A stretch of DNA of 64,000 nt. Source: Streptomyces sp. HUAS YS2. Lineage in GTDB: Bacteria > Actinomycetota > Actinomycetes > Streptomycetales > Streptomycetaceae. Both the position numbers and the translations under genes were made by a program. The notes under the pieces are model-generated. The model was not told where the DNA came from, did no database searches, and saw only the letters and a program-made list of their open reading frames with translations. Position 1 is the stretch's first letter; the number at the start of each line of letters is the position of its first letter. The stretch spans positions 5,737,001 through 5,801,000 of the forward strand of contig NZ_CP137573.1 of assembly GCF_033343995.1 (NCBI RefSeq), given 5' to 3'. Shown here piece after piece: positions 16,806-24,134 of the stretch.

Positions 16806-17666
16806 ATGCCCGAGGACACCGCCCTCTCCACCGCCTTCTCCGCCGCGTACGACGCGGTCCTCGCCAAGTGGCCCGCCGGCACGAGCTCGTTCGACGTACC
16901 GACGCCCTTCGGCACCACACACGTCCACCGGTACGGACCCGACGGCGCGCCGCCCCTGCTGCTCCTGCCCGGCGGCGGCGCGACCTCCACCGGCTGGTAC
17001 GGCGTCGCGGCCGAACTCGGCCGGACCCACCGCTTGTACGCCGCCGACCTGATCGGCGACCCCGGCCGCAGCGTCCCCGGCGACCGGCCGCTGCGTACGG
17101 CCGACGACCTGAGCGCCTGGCTCGACGCGCTGTACGACGGGCTCGGCCTGACGTCCGCCGCGCTCTGCGGGCACTCGTACGGGGCCTGGATCGCCCTCCA
17201 CCACGCCCTCCGGGCGCCGGACCGGGTCGGCCGGCTGGTGCTCCTCGACCCCACGAACGCGTTCACCGGGTTCACCCCGCGCTACCTGCTGCGCGCGCTG
17301 CCGATGCTGCTGCGCCCCGCCCCCGCCCGGAACCGGGCCTTCCTGGCATGGGAGACCAGGGGCGCCCCGCTGGACCCCGCGTGGCGGGAGCTGGACGCCC
17401 GCACCGCTGACTTCCCGACCGTCCGGCCCGTCACCGGCCCCCGCCCGAGGCCAGAGGAACTCCGGCGCCTGGCACCGCCGACGCTGCTCCTGCTCGCCGA
17501 GCACAGTAGGGCGCACGACGTCCGCAGGGTCGCGGCCCGCGCGCGGGCCGCGGTGCCGCGCCTGGAGACGGTGACCGTCCCCGGCGCCACGCACCACACG
17601 CTCCCGCCGGCCACGCCGCCGGACACCCTCCGCCGCATCGCGGAATTCCTGGCGGCCGGCCGGTAG
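16806..17666 (+). CDS. Alpha/beta hydrolase
   Basis: This 286-residue protein has the oxyanion-hole region LLLLPGGGATSTGWY, a nucleophile elbow GHSYG (Ser near residue 121) and a C-terminal catalytic histidine in ATHHTLPP. It is a cytoplasmic alpha/beta hydrolase of unknown substrate. The ATG at 16806 follows a GAGGAG-type ribosome-binding site. Divergence from a MarR gene, with a shared operator, suggests it is induced by a small aromatic or lipophilic compound that it may also degrade; this is inference. Confidence 0.9.
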   Translation: MPEDTALSTAFSAAYDAVLAKWPAGTSSFDVPTPFGTTHVHRYGPDGAPPLLLLPGGGATSTGWYGVAAELGRTHRLYAADLIGDPGRSVPGDRPLRTADDLSAWLDALYDGLGLTSAALCGHSYGAWIALHHALRAPDRVGRLVLLDPTNAFTGFTPRYLLRALPMLLRPAPARNRAFLAWETRGAPLDPAWRELDARTADFPTVRPVTGPRPRPEELRRLAPPTLLLLAEHSRAHDVRRVAARARAAVPRLETVTVPGATHHTLPPATPPDTLRRIAEFLAAGR

Positions 17667-17669
17667 CGC

Positions 17670-18029
17670 CTAGCGCGACAGCGCGTCCCGCACGGCCTCC
17701 TCGGACCGCGCCACCACGGCCGTGCCGTCCTCGGCCGTGATGATCGGCCGCTGGATCAGCTTGGGATGTGCCGAGAGCGCGGCGATCCACTTGTCCCGGG
17801 AGTCGGCGTCCTTGGCCCAGTCCTTGAGCCCGAGCTCCTTGGCGGCCGCCTCCTGGGTCCGGGTGATGTCCCACGGCTCCAGCCCGAGCCGGTCCAGAAC
17901 GGCGCGGATCTCGTCCTCGGTCGGCACGTCCTCCAGGTAGCGGCGGACGGTGTACTCGGCGCCCTCCGCGTCGAGCAGGCTGATGGCGCTGCGGCATTTC
18001 GAACAGGCGGGATTGATCCAGATCTCCAT
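17670..18029 (-). CDS. ArsC/Spx-type (arsenate reductase family) protein
   Basis: This 119-residue protein has the glutaredoxin-like fold of the ArsC family: the redox motif CSKCRSA at residues ~9-15, then RRYLEDVPTEDEIRAVLDRLG and the conserved RPIITAEDGTAVVAR segment. Both CxxC cysteines are present. Members are arsenate reductases or Spx/YffB-like proteins. No other ars gene is nearby, so a genuine role in arsenic resistance is not supported. The start was set at the ATG giving MEIW, directly before the first strand. The gene is convergent with the hydrolase, with three bases between stops. Confidence 0.88.
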   Translation of the reverse strand: MEIWINPACSKCRSAISLLDAEGAEYTVRRYLEDVPTEDEIRAVLDRLGLEPWDITRTQEAAAKELGLKDWAKDADSRDKWIAALSAHPKLIQRPIITAEDGTAVVARSEEAVRDALSR

Positions 18030-18176
18030 GCCCGCCACGGTACCGCTCCCGAGCCCCACCAGACCCCCTCAAAGCCCGTCTGGCCAGGGACGATTGTCAG
18101 TGGGCGGCACTAAAATAGAGGCTGAAGCGAGGGTCCCGGGGAGGGCCCCCGCCCACCTGCGCCAGGAGGTCGCCGC

Positions 18177-18446
18177 ATGGCTGTCGCCACCATCTCGACG
18201 CTGCCCCTCGAAGCCTGGAAGCCCCTCACGAGGAAGCCGCTCCCGGCGGGCCTGCCCCGCGAGTGGTACATCACCCACAATCGCCGCCTGAAGGCCATGC
18301 GCCTCGCGATCGCCCTGATGGACTCGGGCGTCTACGCGCCCTCGCAGGCGGACGACGCCACGATACGCACCACCGCCGACCGCATCGGCCTGCACAACCC
18401 GTCCGGCATCACCTGCCGCATGGTCCGCACCCTCCTCCGCCGCTGA
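18177..18446 (+). CDS. Conserved small protein of unknown function
   Basis: This 89-residue basic protein starts at an ATG with an AGGAGG ribosome-binding site at 8-base spacing. It contains LPREWYITHNRRLKAMRLAIALMDSGVYAP and a helical C-terminus with an IGLHNPSGITCRMVRTLL motif. The latter looks like a small helix-turn-helix, although no family can be named. Codon usage is typical of real genes here. It stands between the ArsC-like gene and glnA and ends at a strong bidirectional terminator. Confidence 0.8.
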   Translation: MAVATISTLPLEAWKPLTRKPLPAGLPREWYITHNRRLKAMRLAIALMDSGVYAPSQADDATIRTTADRIGLHNPSGITCRMVRTLLRR

Positions 18447-18462
18447 CCGACCGACCGGCACG

Positions 18463-18509
18463 ACGAAGGCCCCGCCACCCTCCCGAAGGAGGGCGGCGGG
18501 GCCTTTCGT
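18463..18509. terminator. Bidirectional terminator between small gene and glnA
   Basis: A long, nearly perfect hairpin has the outer arms ACGAAGGCCCCGCC and GGCGGGGCCTTTCGT, an inner CCCTCC/GGAGGG stem and a 4-base loop. It separates two convergent genes and can serve both. Confidence 0.85.
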
Positions 18510-18524
18510 CGAGGACGCTCCGGC

Positions 18525-19949
18525 TTAGAGGTCGAAGTAGAGCTCGAACTCGTGCGGGTGCGGGCGCAGCTGGATCGGGGCGATCTCGTTGGCGCGCTTG
18601 TAGTCGATCCAGGTCTCGATCAGGTCGGACGTGAAGACGCCACCGGCCTGCAGGTACTCGTTGTCCTCCTCCAGGGCGGTGAGGACGGCCTCGAGGTTGG
18701 TCGGGACCTGGGCGACGCCCGCGTGCTCCTCGGGGGCCAGCTCGTACAGGTCCTTGTCGATCGGCTCGGCCGGCTCGATCTTGTTCTTGACGCCGTCGAG
18801 GCCCGCGAGCAGCAGCGCCGAGAAGGCGAGGTACGGGTTCGAGGACGGGTCCGGCGCGCGGAACTCGACGCGCTTGGCCTTCGGGTTCGAGCCGGTGATC
18901 GGGATGCGCATCGCGGCGGAGCGGTTGCGCTGCGAGTAGACCAGGTTGATCGGGGCCTCGAAGCCCGGCACCAGGCGGTGGTACGAGTTCACCGTCGGGT
19001 TGGTGAAGGCGAGCAGCGACGGGGCGTGCTTCAGGATGCCGCCGATGTAGTAGCGGGCGGTGTCCGAGAGGCCCGCGTAGCCGGCCTCGTCGTAGAACAG
19101 CGGGTCGCCGTTCGACCACAGCGACTGGTGGACGTGCATGCCCGAGCCGTTGTCGCCGAAGATCGGCTTCGGCATGAAGGTCGCGGTCTTGCCGTTGCGC
19201 CAGGCGACGTTCTTCACGATGTACTTGAAGAGCATCAGGTCGTCGGCCGCGGCGAGCAGCGTGTTGAACTTGTAGTTGATCTCCGCCTGGCCGGCGGTGC
19301 CGACCTCGTGGTGCTGGCGCTCGACCTGCAGGCCGACGTTCTCCAGCTCCAGGGAGATCTCCGAGCGCAGGTCGGCGAAGTGGTCGACCGGCGGGGCCGG
19401 GAAGTAGCCGCCCTTGTAGCGGACCTTGTAGCCCCGGTTGTCCTCCTCCTTGCCGGTGTTCCAGGCGCCGGCCTCGGAGTCGATGTGGTAGAAGCCCTGG
19501 TTCGCCGAGGTCTCGAAGCGGACCGAGTCGAAGACGTAGAACTCCGCCTCCGGGCCGAAGTACGCGGTGTCCGCGATGCCGGTGGACGCGAGGTAGGCCT
19601 CGGCCTTCTTGGCGATGTTGCGCGGGTCACGGCTGTACTGCTCGCCCGTGATCGGGTCGTGGATGAAGAAGTTGATGTTGAGCGTCTTGTCCTTGCGGAA
19701 CGGGTCGACCCGCGCCGTGGACAGGTCGGCACGCAGCGCCATGTCCGACTCGTGGATCGCCTGGAAACCGCGGATCGACGAACCGTCGAAGGCGAGCTCC
19801 TCGGTCGGGTCGAACGCCGTCGCCGGGATCGTGAAGTGCTGCATCACGCCGGGCAGGTCGCAGAACCGGACGTCGACCATCTTGACGTCGTTGTCCTTGA
19901 TGAACTTCTGGACCTCGTCGGCGTTCTGGAACCCGTGCTTCTCGGACAT
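18525..19949 (-). CDS. glnA: Glutamine synthetase type I
   Basis: This 474-residue cytoplasmic enzyme is the main glutamine synthetase. It shows the GS-I signatures DGSSIRGFQ, the catalytic FGPEAEFYVFD, KPIFGDNGSGMHVHQS, and NPTVNSYHRLVPG. The adenylylation tyrosine lies in DKDLYELAPEE, so activity should be adjusted by GlnE-type adenylylation. It is a GS-I beta-type enzyme by that site and by length. The ATG at 19949 is preferred over upstream in-frame options because AGGAGGAG precedes it at normal spacing. A GlnR box lies 99-136 bp upstream. It corresponds to S. coelicolor glnA (SCO2198). Confidence 0.97.
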   Translation of the reverse strand: MSEKHGFQNADEVQKFIKDNDVKMVDVRFCDLPGVMQHFTIPATAFDPTEELAFDGSSIRGFQAIHESDMALRADLSTARVDPFRKDKTLNINFFIHDPITGEQYSRDPRNIAKKAEAYLASTGIADTAYFGPEAEFYVFDSVRFETSANQGFYHIDSEAGAWNTGKEEDNRGYKVRYKGGYFPAPPVDHFADLRSEISLELENVGLQVERQHHEVGTAGQAEINYKFNTLLAAADDLMLFKYIVKNVAWRNGKTATFMPKPIFGDNGSGMHVHQSLWSNGDPLFYDEAGYAGLSDTARYYIGGILKHAPSLLAFTNPTVNSYHRLVPGFEAPINLVYSQRNRSAAMRIPITGSNPKAKRVEFRAPDPSSNPYLAFSALLLAGLDGVKNKIEPAEPIDKDLYELAPEEHAGVAQVPTNLEAVLTALEEDNEYLQAGGVFTSDLIETWIDYKRANEIAPIQLRPHPHEFELYFDL

Positions 19950-20047
19950 CCAACTCCTCCTACTCCCGACCTGGGAAGGGCGGGGTTGTAGCTCGGTCGT
20001 GCGGCCAGTGCGGTGGCACACGCTGCACCCGACCATAGGCAGACGGG

Positions 20048-20085
20048 ATTTCTCAATCATGACCCATTTGTTTCGCCCAAGTTAA
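20048..20085 (-). promoter_or_regulatory. GlnR box upstream of glnA
   Basis: On the minus strand the 5-mers TTAAC, GAAAC, GTCAT and GAAAT are each separated by 6 bp. This is a close match to the GlnR a-b-a-b pattern and has the same 38-bp span as the glnII box. Confidence 0.88.
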
Positions 20086-20169
20086 CCGGAGCGGGGTGCG
20101 GCGGGCCTCCGCAGCCGCCGTCGACACCCGGGCGGAAGTGATCGAAAACGGGCGCAGTACCGTGGTCGG

Positions 20170-20637
20170 GTGGACAACAGGCAAGCACTCGGATCATGGC
20201 TCTCCGGCCCGCGCGCGGCGGCCGAGGACGCAGGCGTCGACTTCGGATACCGGGGCGAGCAGCTCGGCCTGCCCGAGGAGGGGCCCGGCTCGATCGCCCG
20301 CCCGGGCCGGCGGATCGGCGCCCTCACGGTCGACTGGGCGCTGTGCCTGCTGATCGCATACGGCCTGATCACCGACGGCTACGAGCAGGCGACCGGCAAC
20401 TGGGCGATCGTGATCCTGCTGGTCATGAGCGTGCTCACGGTCGGTACGGTCGGCTTCACTCCCGGCAAGCGGCTCTTCGGGCTCCGCGTGGTCTCGGACA
20501 AGGGCGGCCGGCTCGGCATCGTCCGCGTCGTGGTCCGCAGCGTGCTGGTCTGCCTCGCGATCCCGGCGCTGATCTGGGACCGGGACGGCCGCGGCCTGCA
20601 CGACCGGCTCGCCGGCGCGGTCCAGGTCCGGATCTGA
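20170..20637 (+). CDS. RDD family membrane protein
   Basis: This 155-residue protein has the RDD features: an Arg near the first membrane helix (PGRRIGALTVDWAL), a following Asp, and the C-terminal WDRDGRGLHDRLAGA. It has three or so membrane segments between residues ~50 and ~135. RDD proteins are small integral membrane proteins, some linked to sodium/proton exchange; the function here is unknown. The GTG at 20170 begins a plausible N-terminal region, but no clear ribosome-binding site precedes it. It is divergent from glnA, a linkage also seen in mycobacteria. Confidence 0.9.
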   Translation: MDNRQALGSWLSGPRAAAEDAGVDFGYRGEQLGLPEEGPGSIARPGRRIGALTVDWALCLLIAYGLITDGYEQATGNWAIVILLVMSVLTVGTVGFTPGKRLFGLRVVSDKGGRLGIVRVVVRSVLVCLAIPALIWDRDGRGLHDRLAGAVQVRI

Positions 20638-20666
20638 GCCCCCCGGGCGACACGGAGACACGAAGA

Positions 20667-20706
20667 AAGAAGGGCGCCCCGGCCATCCGGCCGGGGCGCC
20701 CTTCTT
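20667..20706. terminator. Bidirectional terminator between RDD and DUF4191 genes
   Basis: An 18-bp perfect stem includes GAAGGGCGCCCCGGCC and its complement, with the 4-base loop ATCC and A/T-rich outer ends. It stands between two convergent genes. Confidence 0.88.
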
Positions 20707-20719
20707 CGCGTGCGTCGCG

Positions 20720-21427
20720 TCAGCGCATCTTTCCGCCGCGCGGCATCCGCATGCCCTTGGGCATCGGGCCCTTCGGCAGCGGCATGTTGCTCATCAGGTC
20801 GCCCATCGCCCGGAGCCGGTCGTTGGTCGCCGTCACCTGCGGGCCGGAGAGCACCCGCGGCAGCTTGAGCATGGTCGTGCGGACCTTGCTCAGCGGGGTC
20901 TGGCCCTCCTCGTTGCCGACGATGATGTCCTTCACCGGCACGTCGACCACGACCCGGGCCATCTTCTTCTTCTCGGCCGCGAGCAGCGTCTTGACCCGGT
21001 TCGGGTTGCCCTCGGCCACCAGCACGATGCCCGCACGGCCCACCGCGCGGTGCACGACGTCCTGGTTGCGGTTCATCGCGACCGCGGGGGTGGTGGTCCA
21101 GCCCCGGCCGATGTTCTGCAGGACCGCGGCCGCCGCGCCCGGCTGGCCCTCCATCTGCCCGAAGGCCGCCTTCTCGGCCCGCCGGCCGAAGACGATGGCC
21201 ATCGCCAGCAGCGCCAGGACGAAGCCCAGGATGCCGAGATAGATGGGGTGACCGATCGCGAAGCCGATCCCGAGGAGGACGCCGAGAACGACGATGCCCA
21301 CACCCGCGACGACAAGACCGACCTTCGGATCGGCCTTTCGGGTCATCTTGTACGTCAGAACGATCTGCTTGAGTCGCCCTTGGTTCTCAGCGGCACCAGC
21401 GGTGTTCGTGTTTGCCTTCCTCGCCAT
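20720..21427 (-). CDS. DUF4191 integral membrane protein
   Basis: This 235-residue protein has two adjacent membrane helices at residues ~38-80, a positively charged cytoplasmic N-terminus (QIVLTYKMTRKADPK) and a large cytoplasmic C-terminal domain ending in a Met/Lys/Pro-rich tail. It matches DUF4191, an actinobacterial family of unknown function whose gene is regularly linked to lipA and glnA. The ATG at 21427 has an AGGAC ribosome-binding site. Whether it is co-transcribed with the small gene upstream is unclear, as only 10 bp separate them, which favours an operon. Confidence 0.9.
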   Translation of the reverse strand: MARKANTNTAGAAENQGRLKQIVLTYKMTRKADPKVGLVVAGVGIVVLGVLLGIGFAIGHPIYLGILGFVLALLAMAIVFGRRAEKAAFGQMEGQPGAAAAVLQNIGRGWTTTPAVAMNRNQDVVHRAVGRAGIVLVAEGNPNRVKTLLAAEKKKMARVVVDVPVKDIIVGNEEGQTPLSKVRTTMLKLPRVLSGPQVTATNDRLRAMGDLMSNMPLPKGPMPKGMRMPRGGKMR

Positions 21428-21437
21428 GTCCTGAAGT

Positions 21438-21650
21438 TTACGTGGCGCTGGAAGTGCGGCCCGCCACCGCCTCCAGTACGTGCTGGGCCTCGACCCGGTC
21501 CTTGGCGCGGCGCCGGTCCTCCAGGACGGAGGTCCAGGCGTTGCGGCGGGCGGTGCGCTGCCCGCTGCCGAGCAGCAGGGCCTCCACGGCCCGCAGGGCG
21601 TCGGTCACGGACGGAAGGGCGGTGGCGCGGACGTGCGTCGCGGCCTGCAT
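21438..21650 (-). CDS. Conserved 70-residue protein next to DUF4191 gene
   Basis: This 70-residue, Arg/Ala-rich helical protein has no cysteine motif or signal peptide. The ATG at 21650 follows AGGGAGG, the codon bias is that of a real gene, and the stop is 10 bp from the DUF4191 start, so the two form an operon. It contains SVTDALRAVEALLLGSGQRTARRNAW. I recognise no function. A nested hairpin occurs upstream at 21718-21750. Confidence 0.72.
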   Translation of the reverse strand: MQAATHVRATALPSVTDALRAVEALLLGSGQRTARRNAWTSVLEDRRRAKDRVEAQHVLEAVAGRTSSAT

Positions 21651-21717
21651 TCGGGGGTCCTCCCTCAAGAGCGGATGAGATGAGGTGGGGGGTAAGCAGC
21701 GGCGGTGAGTGATGCCA

Positions 21718-21750
21718 GGCTCACAGACTGGTGTTACCAGCGTGTGAGCC
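21718..21750. promoter_or_regulatory. Nested inverted repeat upstream of the 70-residue gene
   Basis: Outer arms GGCTCACA and TGTGAGCC enclose an inner CTGGT/ACCAG stem with a 3-base loop. It lies 68-100 bp upstream of the 70-residue gene on the minus strand. It could be an operator or a 5' UTR structure. Confidence 0.45.
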
Positions 21751-21810
21751 GGTGGTCAAACACTGATGAAACGTTGATGCGCCTGGACGAACGGCTCCGT
21801 GAACGACGAC

Positions 21811-21854
21811 GCGGCCCGTACCCCGCTCCGACCTGCGGAGGGTGTACGGGCCGC
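21811..21854 (-). terminator. Terminator downstream of lipA
   Basis: An 11-bp perfect stem, GCGGCCCGTAC with GTACGGGCCGC, encloses a further GC-rich partial stem. It lies ~45 bp beyond the lipA stop in the direction of transcription. Confidence 0.7.
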
Positions 21855-21897
21855 GCCGATGCGGCCATTACCCGTCAGTAATGACTTGTGAGTCGAT

Positions 21898-22851
21898 TCA
21901 CACGGCGGTGGCGCCGCGCCGCTCCATCGCCTGCTGGTACAGCCGACCCGCGCGGTACGAGGAACGGACCAGGGGGCCGGACATCACGCCGGAAAAGCCG
22001 ATCTCGTCGGCCTCCTCCTTCAGCTCCACGAACTCCTGCGGCTTGACCCAGCGCTCCACGGGGTGGTGCCGGACCGACGGGCGCAGGTACTGCGTGATGG
22101 TGATCAGCTCGCAGCCGGCCGCGTGCAGCTGCTGCAGCGCCTCGCTGATCTCCTCGCGGGTCTCGCCCATGCCGAGGATCAGGTTCGACTTCGTGACCAG
22201 ACCGTAGTCACGGGCCTTGGTGATGACCTCCAGCGACCGCTCGTAGCGGAAGCCGGGGCGGATCCGCTTGAAGATCCGCGGCACCGTCTCGACGTTGTGC
22301 GCGAAGACCTCGGGGCGGGAGTCGAAGACCTGCTCCAGGAGCTCCGGCACCGCGTTGAAGTCGGGGGCGAGCAGCTCGACCTTGGTCCGGCCGGCCGCGC
22401 GCTCGGCGGTCTGCTGGTGGATCTGGCGGACGGTCTCCGCGTACAGCCAGGCGCCGCCGTCCTCCAGGTCGTCGCGGGCGACGCCGGTGATGGTGGCGTA
22501 GTTCAGGTCCATCGTGACGACGGACTCGCCGACCCGACGGGGCTCGTCACGGTCCAGCGCCTCGGGCTTGCCCGTGTCGATCTGGCAGAAGTCGCAGCGC
22601 CGGGTGCACTGGTCGCCGCCGATGAGGAAGGTCGCCTCGCGGTCCTCCCAGCATTCGAAGATGTTCGGACAGCCGGCTTCCTGGCAGACCGTGTGCAGAC
22701 CCTCGCTCTTCACGAGGTTCTGCATCTTCGTGTACTCGGGACCCATTTTCGCCCGGGTCTTGATCCACTCGGGCTTGCGCTCGATGGGGGTCTGGCTGTT
22801 GCGGACCTCCAGGCGCAGCATCTTGCGTCCGTCGGGTGCGACTGCGGACAC
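21898..22851 (-). CDS. lipA: Lipoyl synthase
   Basis: This radical-SAM enzyme inserts two sulfurs into octanoylated lipoyl domains to make lipoyl groups. The 317-residue protein has both iron-sulfur sites: the auxiliary cluster cysteines in CQEAGCPNIFEC and the SAM-binding CTRRCDFC. The GTG at 22851 is chosen because GGGAG precedes it at 5-base spacing, while longer frames have no ribosome-binding site. It follows lipB on the same strand with a 114-bp gap. It supplies the cofactor of the E2 protein encoded at 38460. Confidence 0.96.
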   Translation of the reverse strand: MSAVAPDGRKMLRLEVRNSQTPIERKPEWIKTRAKMGPEYTKMQNLVKSEGLHTVCQEAGCPNIFECWEDREATFLIGGDQCTRRCDFCQIDTGKPEALDRDEPRRVGESVVTMDLNYATITGVARDDLEDGGAWLYAETVRQIHQQTAERAAGRTKVELLAPDFNAVPELLEQVFDSRPEVFAHNVETVPRIFKRIRPGFRYERSLEVITKARDYGLVTKSNLILGMGETREEISEALQQLHAAGCELITITQYLRPSVRHHPVERWVKPQEFVELKEEADEIGFSGVMSGPLVRSSYRAGRLYQQAMERRGATAV

Positions 22852-22933
22852 ATCGGCTCCCTGTAGCTTCGATTCTTCGGCGCACACCAGAGTACGCCCG
22901 TTATTTCGTTTGCCTTGCTTCGTGCGCTTACGT

Positions 22934-22953
22934 GTGGCCAACCTGTGGCCAAC
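22934..22953. repeat. Tandem GTGGCCAAC repeat between lipB and lipA
   Basis: Two copies of GTGGCCAAC (22934-22942 and 22945-22953) are separated by 2 bp. Each contains the palindrome TGGCCA. Centred in the lipB-lipA gap, they could bind a regulator at one-turn spacing. Confidence 0.35.
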
Positions 22954-22965
22954 GCGGCGCATTCC

Positions 22966-23781
22966 CTAGGCGGACGCGGGGGCCGTCTCCGGCTCGCGCT
23001 CGATCTCGCGCGGCTTCAGGTCCGCGTTCTCCAGTACGTCCCGCAGGTGCCGCTCCAGGACCGGCAGGACGTCCTCGATGGTGATGTCCCGGCCCAGCTC
23101 GTTCGCGAGCGAGGCCACGCCCGCGTCGCGGATGCCGCACGGGATGATCTTGTCGAACCACGTGTTGTCCGGGTTCACGTTCAGCGCGAAGCCGTGCATC
23201 GTGACGCCCTTGGCGACCCGGATGCCGATCGCCGCCAGCTTGCGGTCCTCACGTCGCTGGCCGGCGTTGGAGGGAGCGTACTCCGGGCCGTTGAGCCGCG
23301 GATCGAACTCCTCGTCGGTCAGCCGGGGGTCGAAGTCCAGGTTCAGTCCGCCGAACGACGGACGCTGCTCGACCGGGTCGCCCAGCACCCACACGCCGCT
23401 GCGGCCCTCGACCCGGGTGGTCTCCAGGCCGAACTCGGCGGCCGTGCGGATCAGCGCGTCCTCCAGGCGGCGGACGTGGGCCACCACATCGACCGGGCGC
23501 GGCAGCTTCAGGATCGGGTAGCCGACCAGCTGGCCGGGGCCGTGCCAGGTGATCTTGCCGCCGCGGTCCACGTCGACGACAGGCGTGCCGTCCAGCGGGC
23601 GCTCGCTCTCCGCGGTGCGCCGCCCCGCCGTGTAGACGGGCGGGTGCTCCAGGAGCAGACACGTGTCGGGGACCTCGTCGGCGAACCGGGCGGCGTGCAC
23701 CTCGCGCTGCTTGTCCCACGCCACCTGGTACTCGACGGCGTCCCCGCCGAAGCCCAGACGGACGAATCGCAGCTCACTCAC
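22966..23781 (-). CDS. lipB: Octanoyltransferase
   Basis: LipB moves octanoate from acyl carrier protein to the lipoyl domain, the first step of lipoate synthesis. The 271-residue protein has RGGKITWHGPGQLVGYPI, the catalytic lysine in EDRKLAAIGIRVAKGVTMHG and the catalytic cysteine in IIPCGI. It is slightly longer than many homologues because of an insert near residues ~145-170 (LNLDFDPRLTDEEFDPRL) and an acidic C-terminal tail. The GTG at 23781 has GAGGAGG at good spacing. It is upstream of lipA. Confidence 0.95.
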   Translation of the reverse strand: MSELRFVRLGFGGDAVEYQVAWDKQREVHAARFADEVPDTCLLLEHPPVYTAGRRTAESERPLDGTPVVDVDRGGKITWHGPGQLVGYPILKLPRPVDVVAHVRRLEDALIRTAAEFGLETTRVEGRSGVWVLGDPVEQRPSFGGLNLDFDPRLTDEEFDPRLNGPEYAPSNAGQRREDRKLAAIGIRVAKGVTMHGFALNVNPDNTWFDKIIPCGIRDAGVASLANELGRDITIEDVLPVLERHLRDVLENADLKPREIEREPETAPASA

Positions 23782-24134
23782 GGCAAAGCCTCCTCGTCGG
23801 GTGCCGGGTCCCGAGGATCGTCCCGGGGCCGGCGCGGCACCATGTGTCATTCGCGCCCATGCCACTGTACGGCGGTGCCGCGCGTCCCCGACCGGCCGGT
23901 GTCCGGTCTGCCGCGCAGCGACCCCTCGGCACGGCACGGAGACCCCTCGCCCGACCGCTGCCGTTCCCGCGGGGTTGCCGCTGGTCACCGCCCGGCGGCA
24001 ACCCTCCCTCCCGTTCCTCACACGATCGGATGAATGTGGGGCGAAGGTGGCGGCACAGGCGGTACGGGCCGCTAAATTCACGCCGTTCCATGAGGGCTGC
24101 ACCCGGGCCCGGAAGGCAGGAGACCGCACAGCTG

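Noticed and set aside
17670..18029. An arsenic-resistance operon
   Set aside because: Only one ArsC-like protein is present; no arsenite transporter or ArsR-type regulator adjoins.
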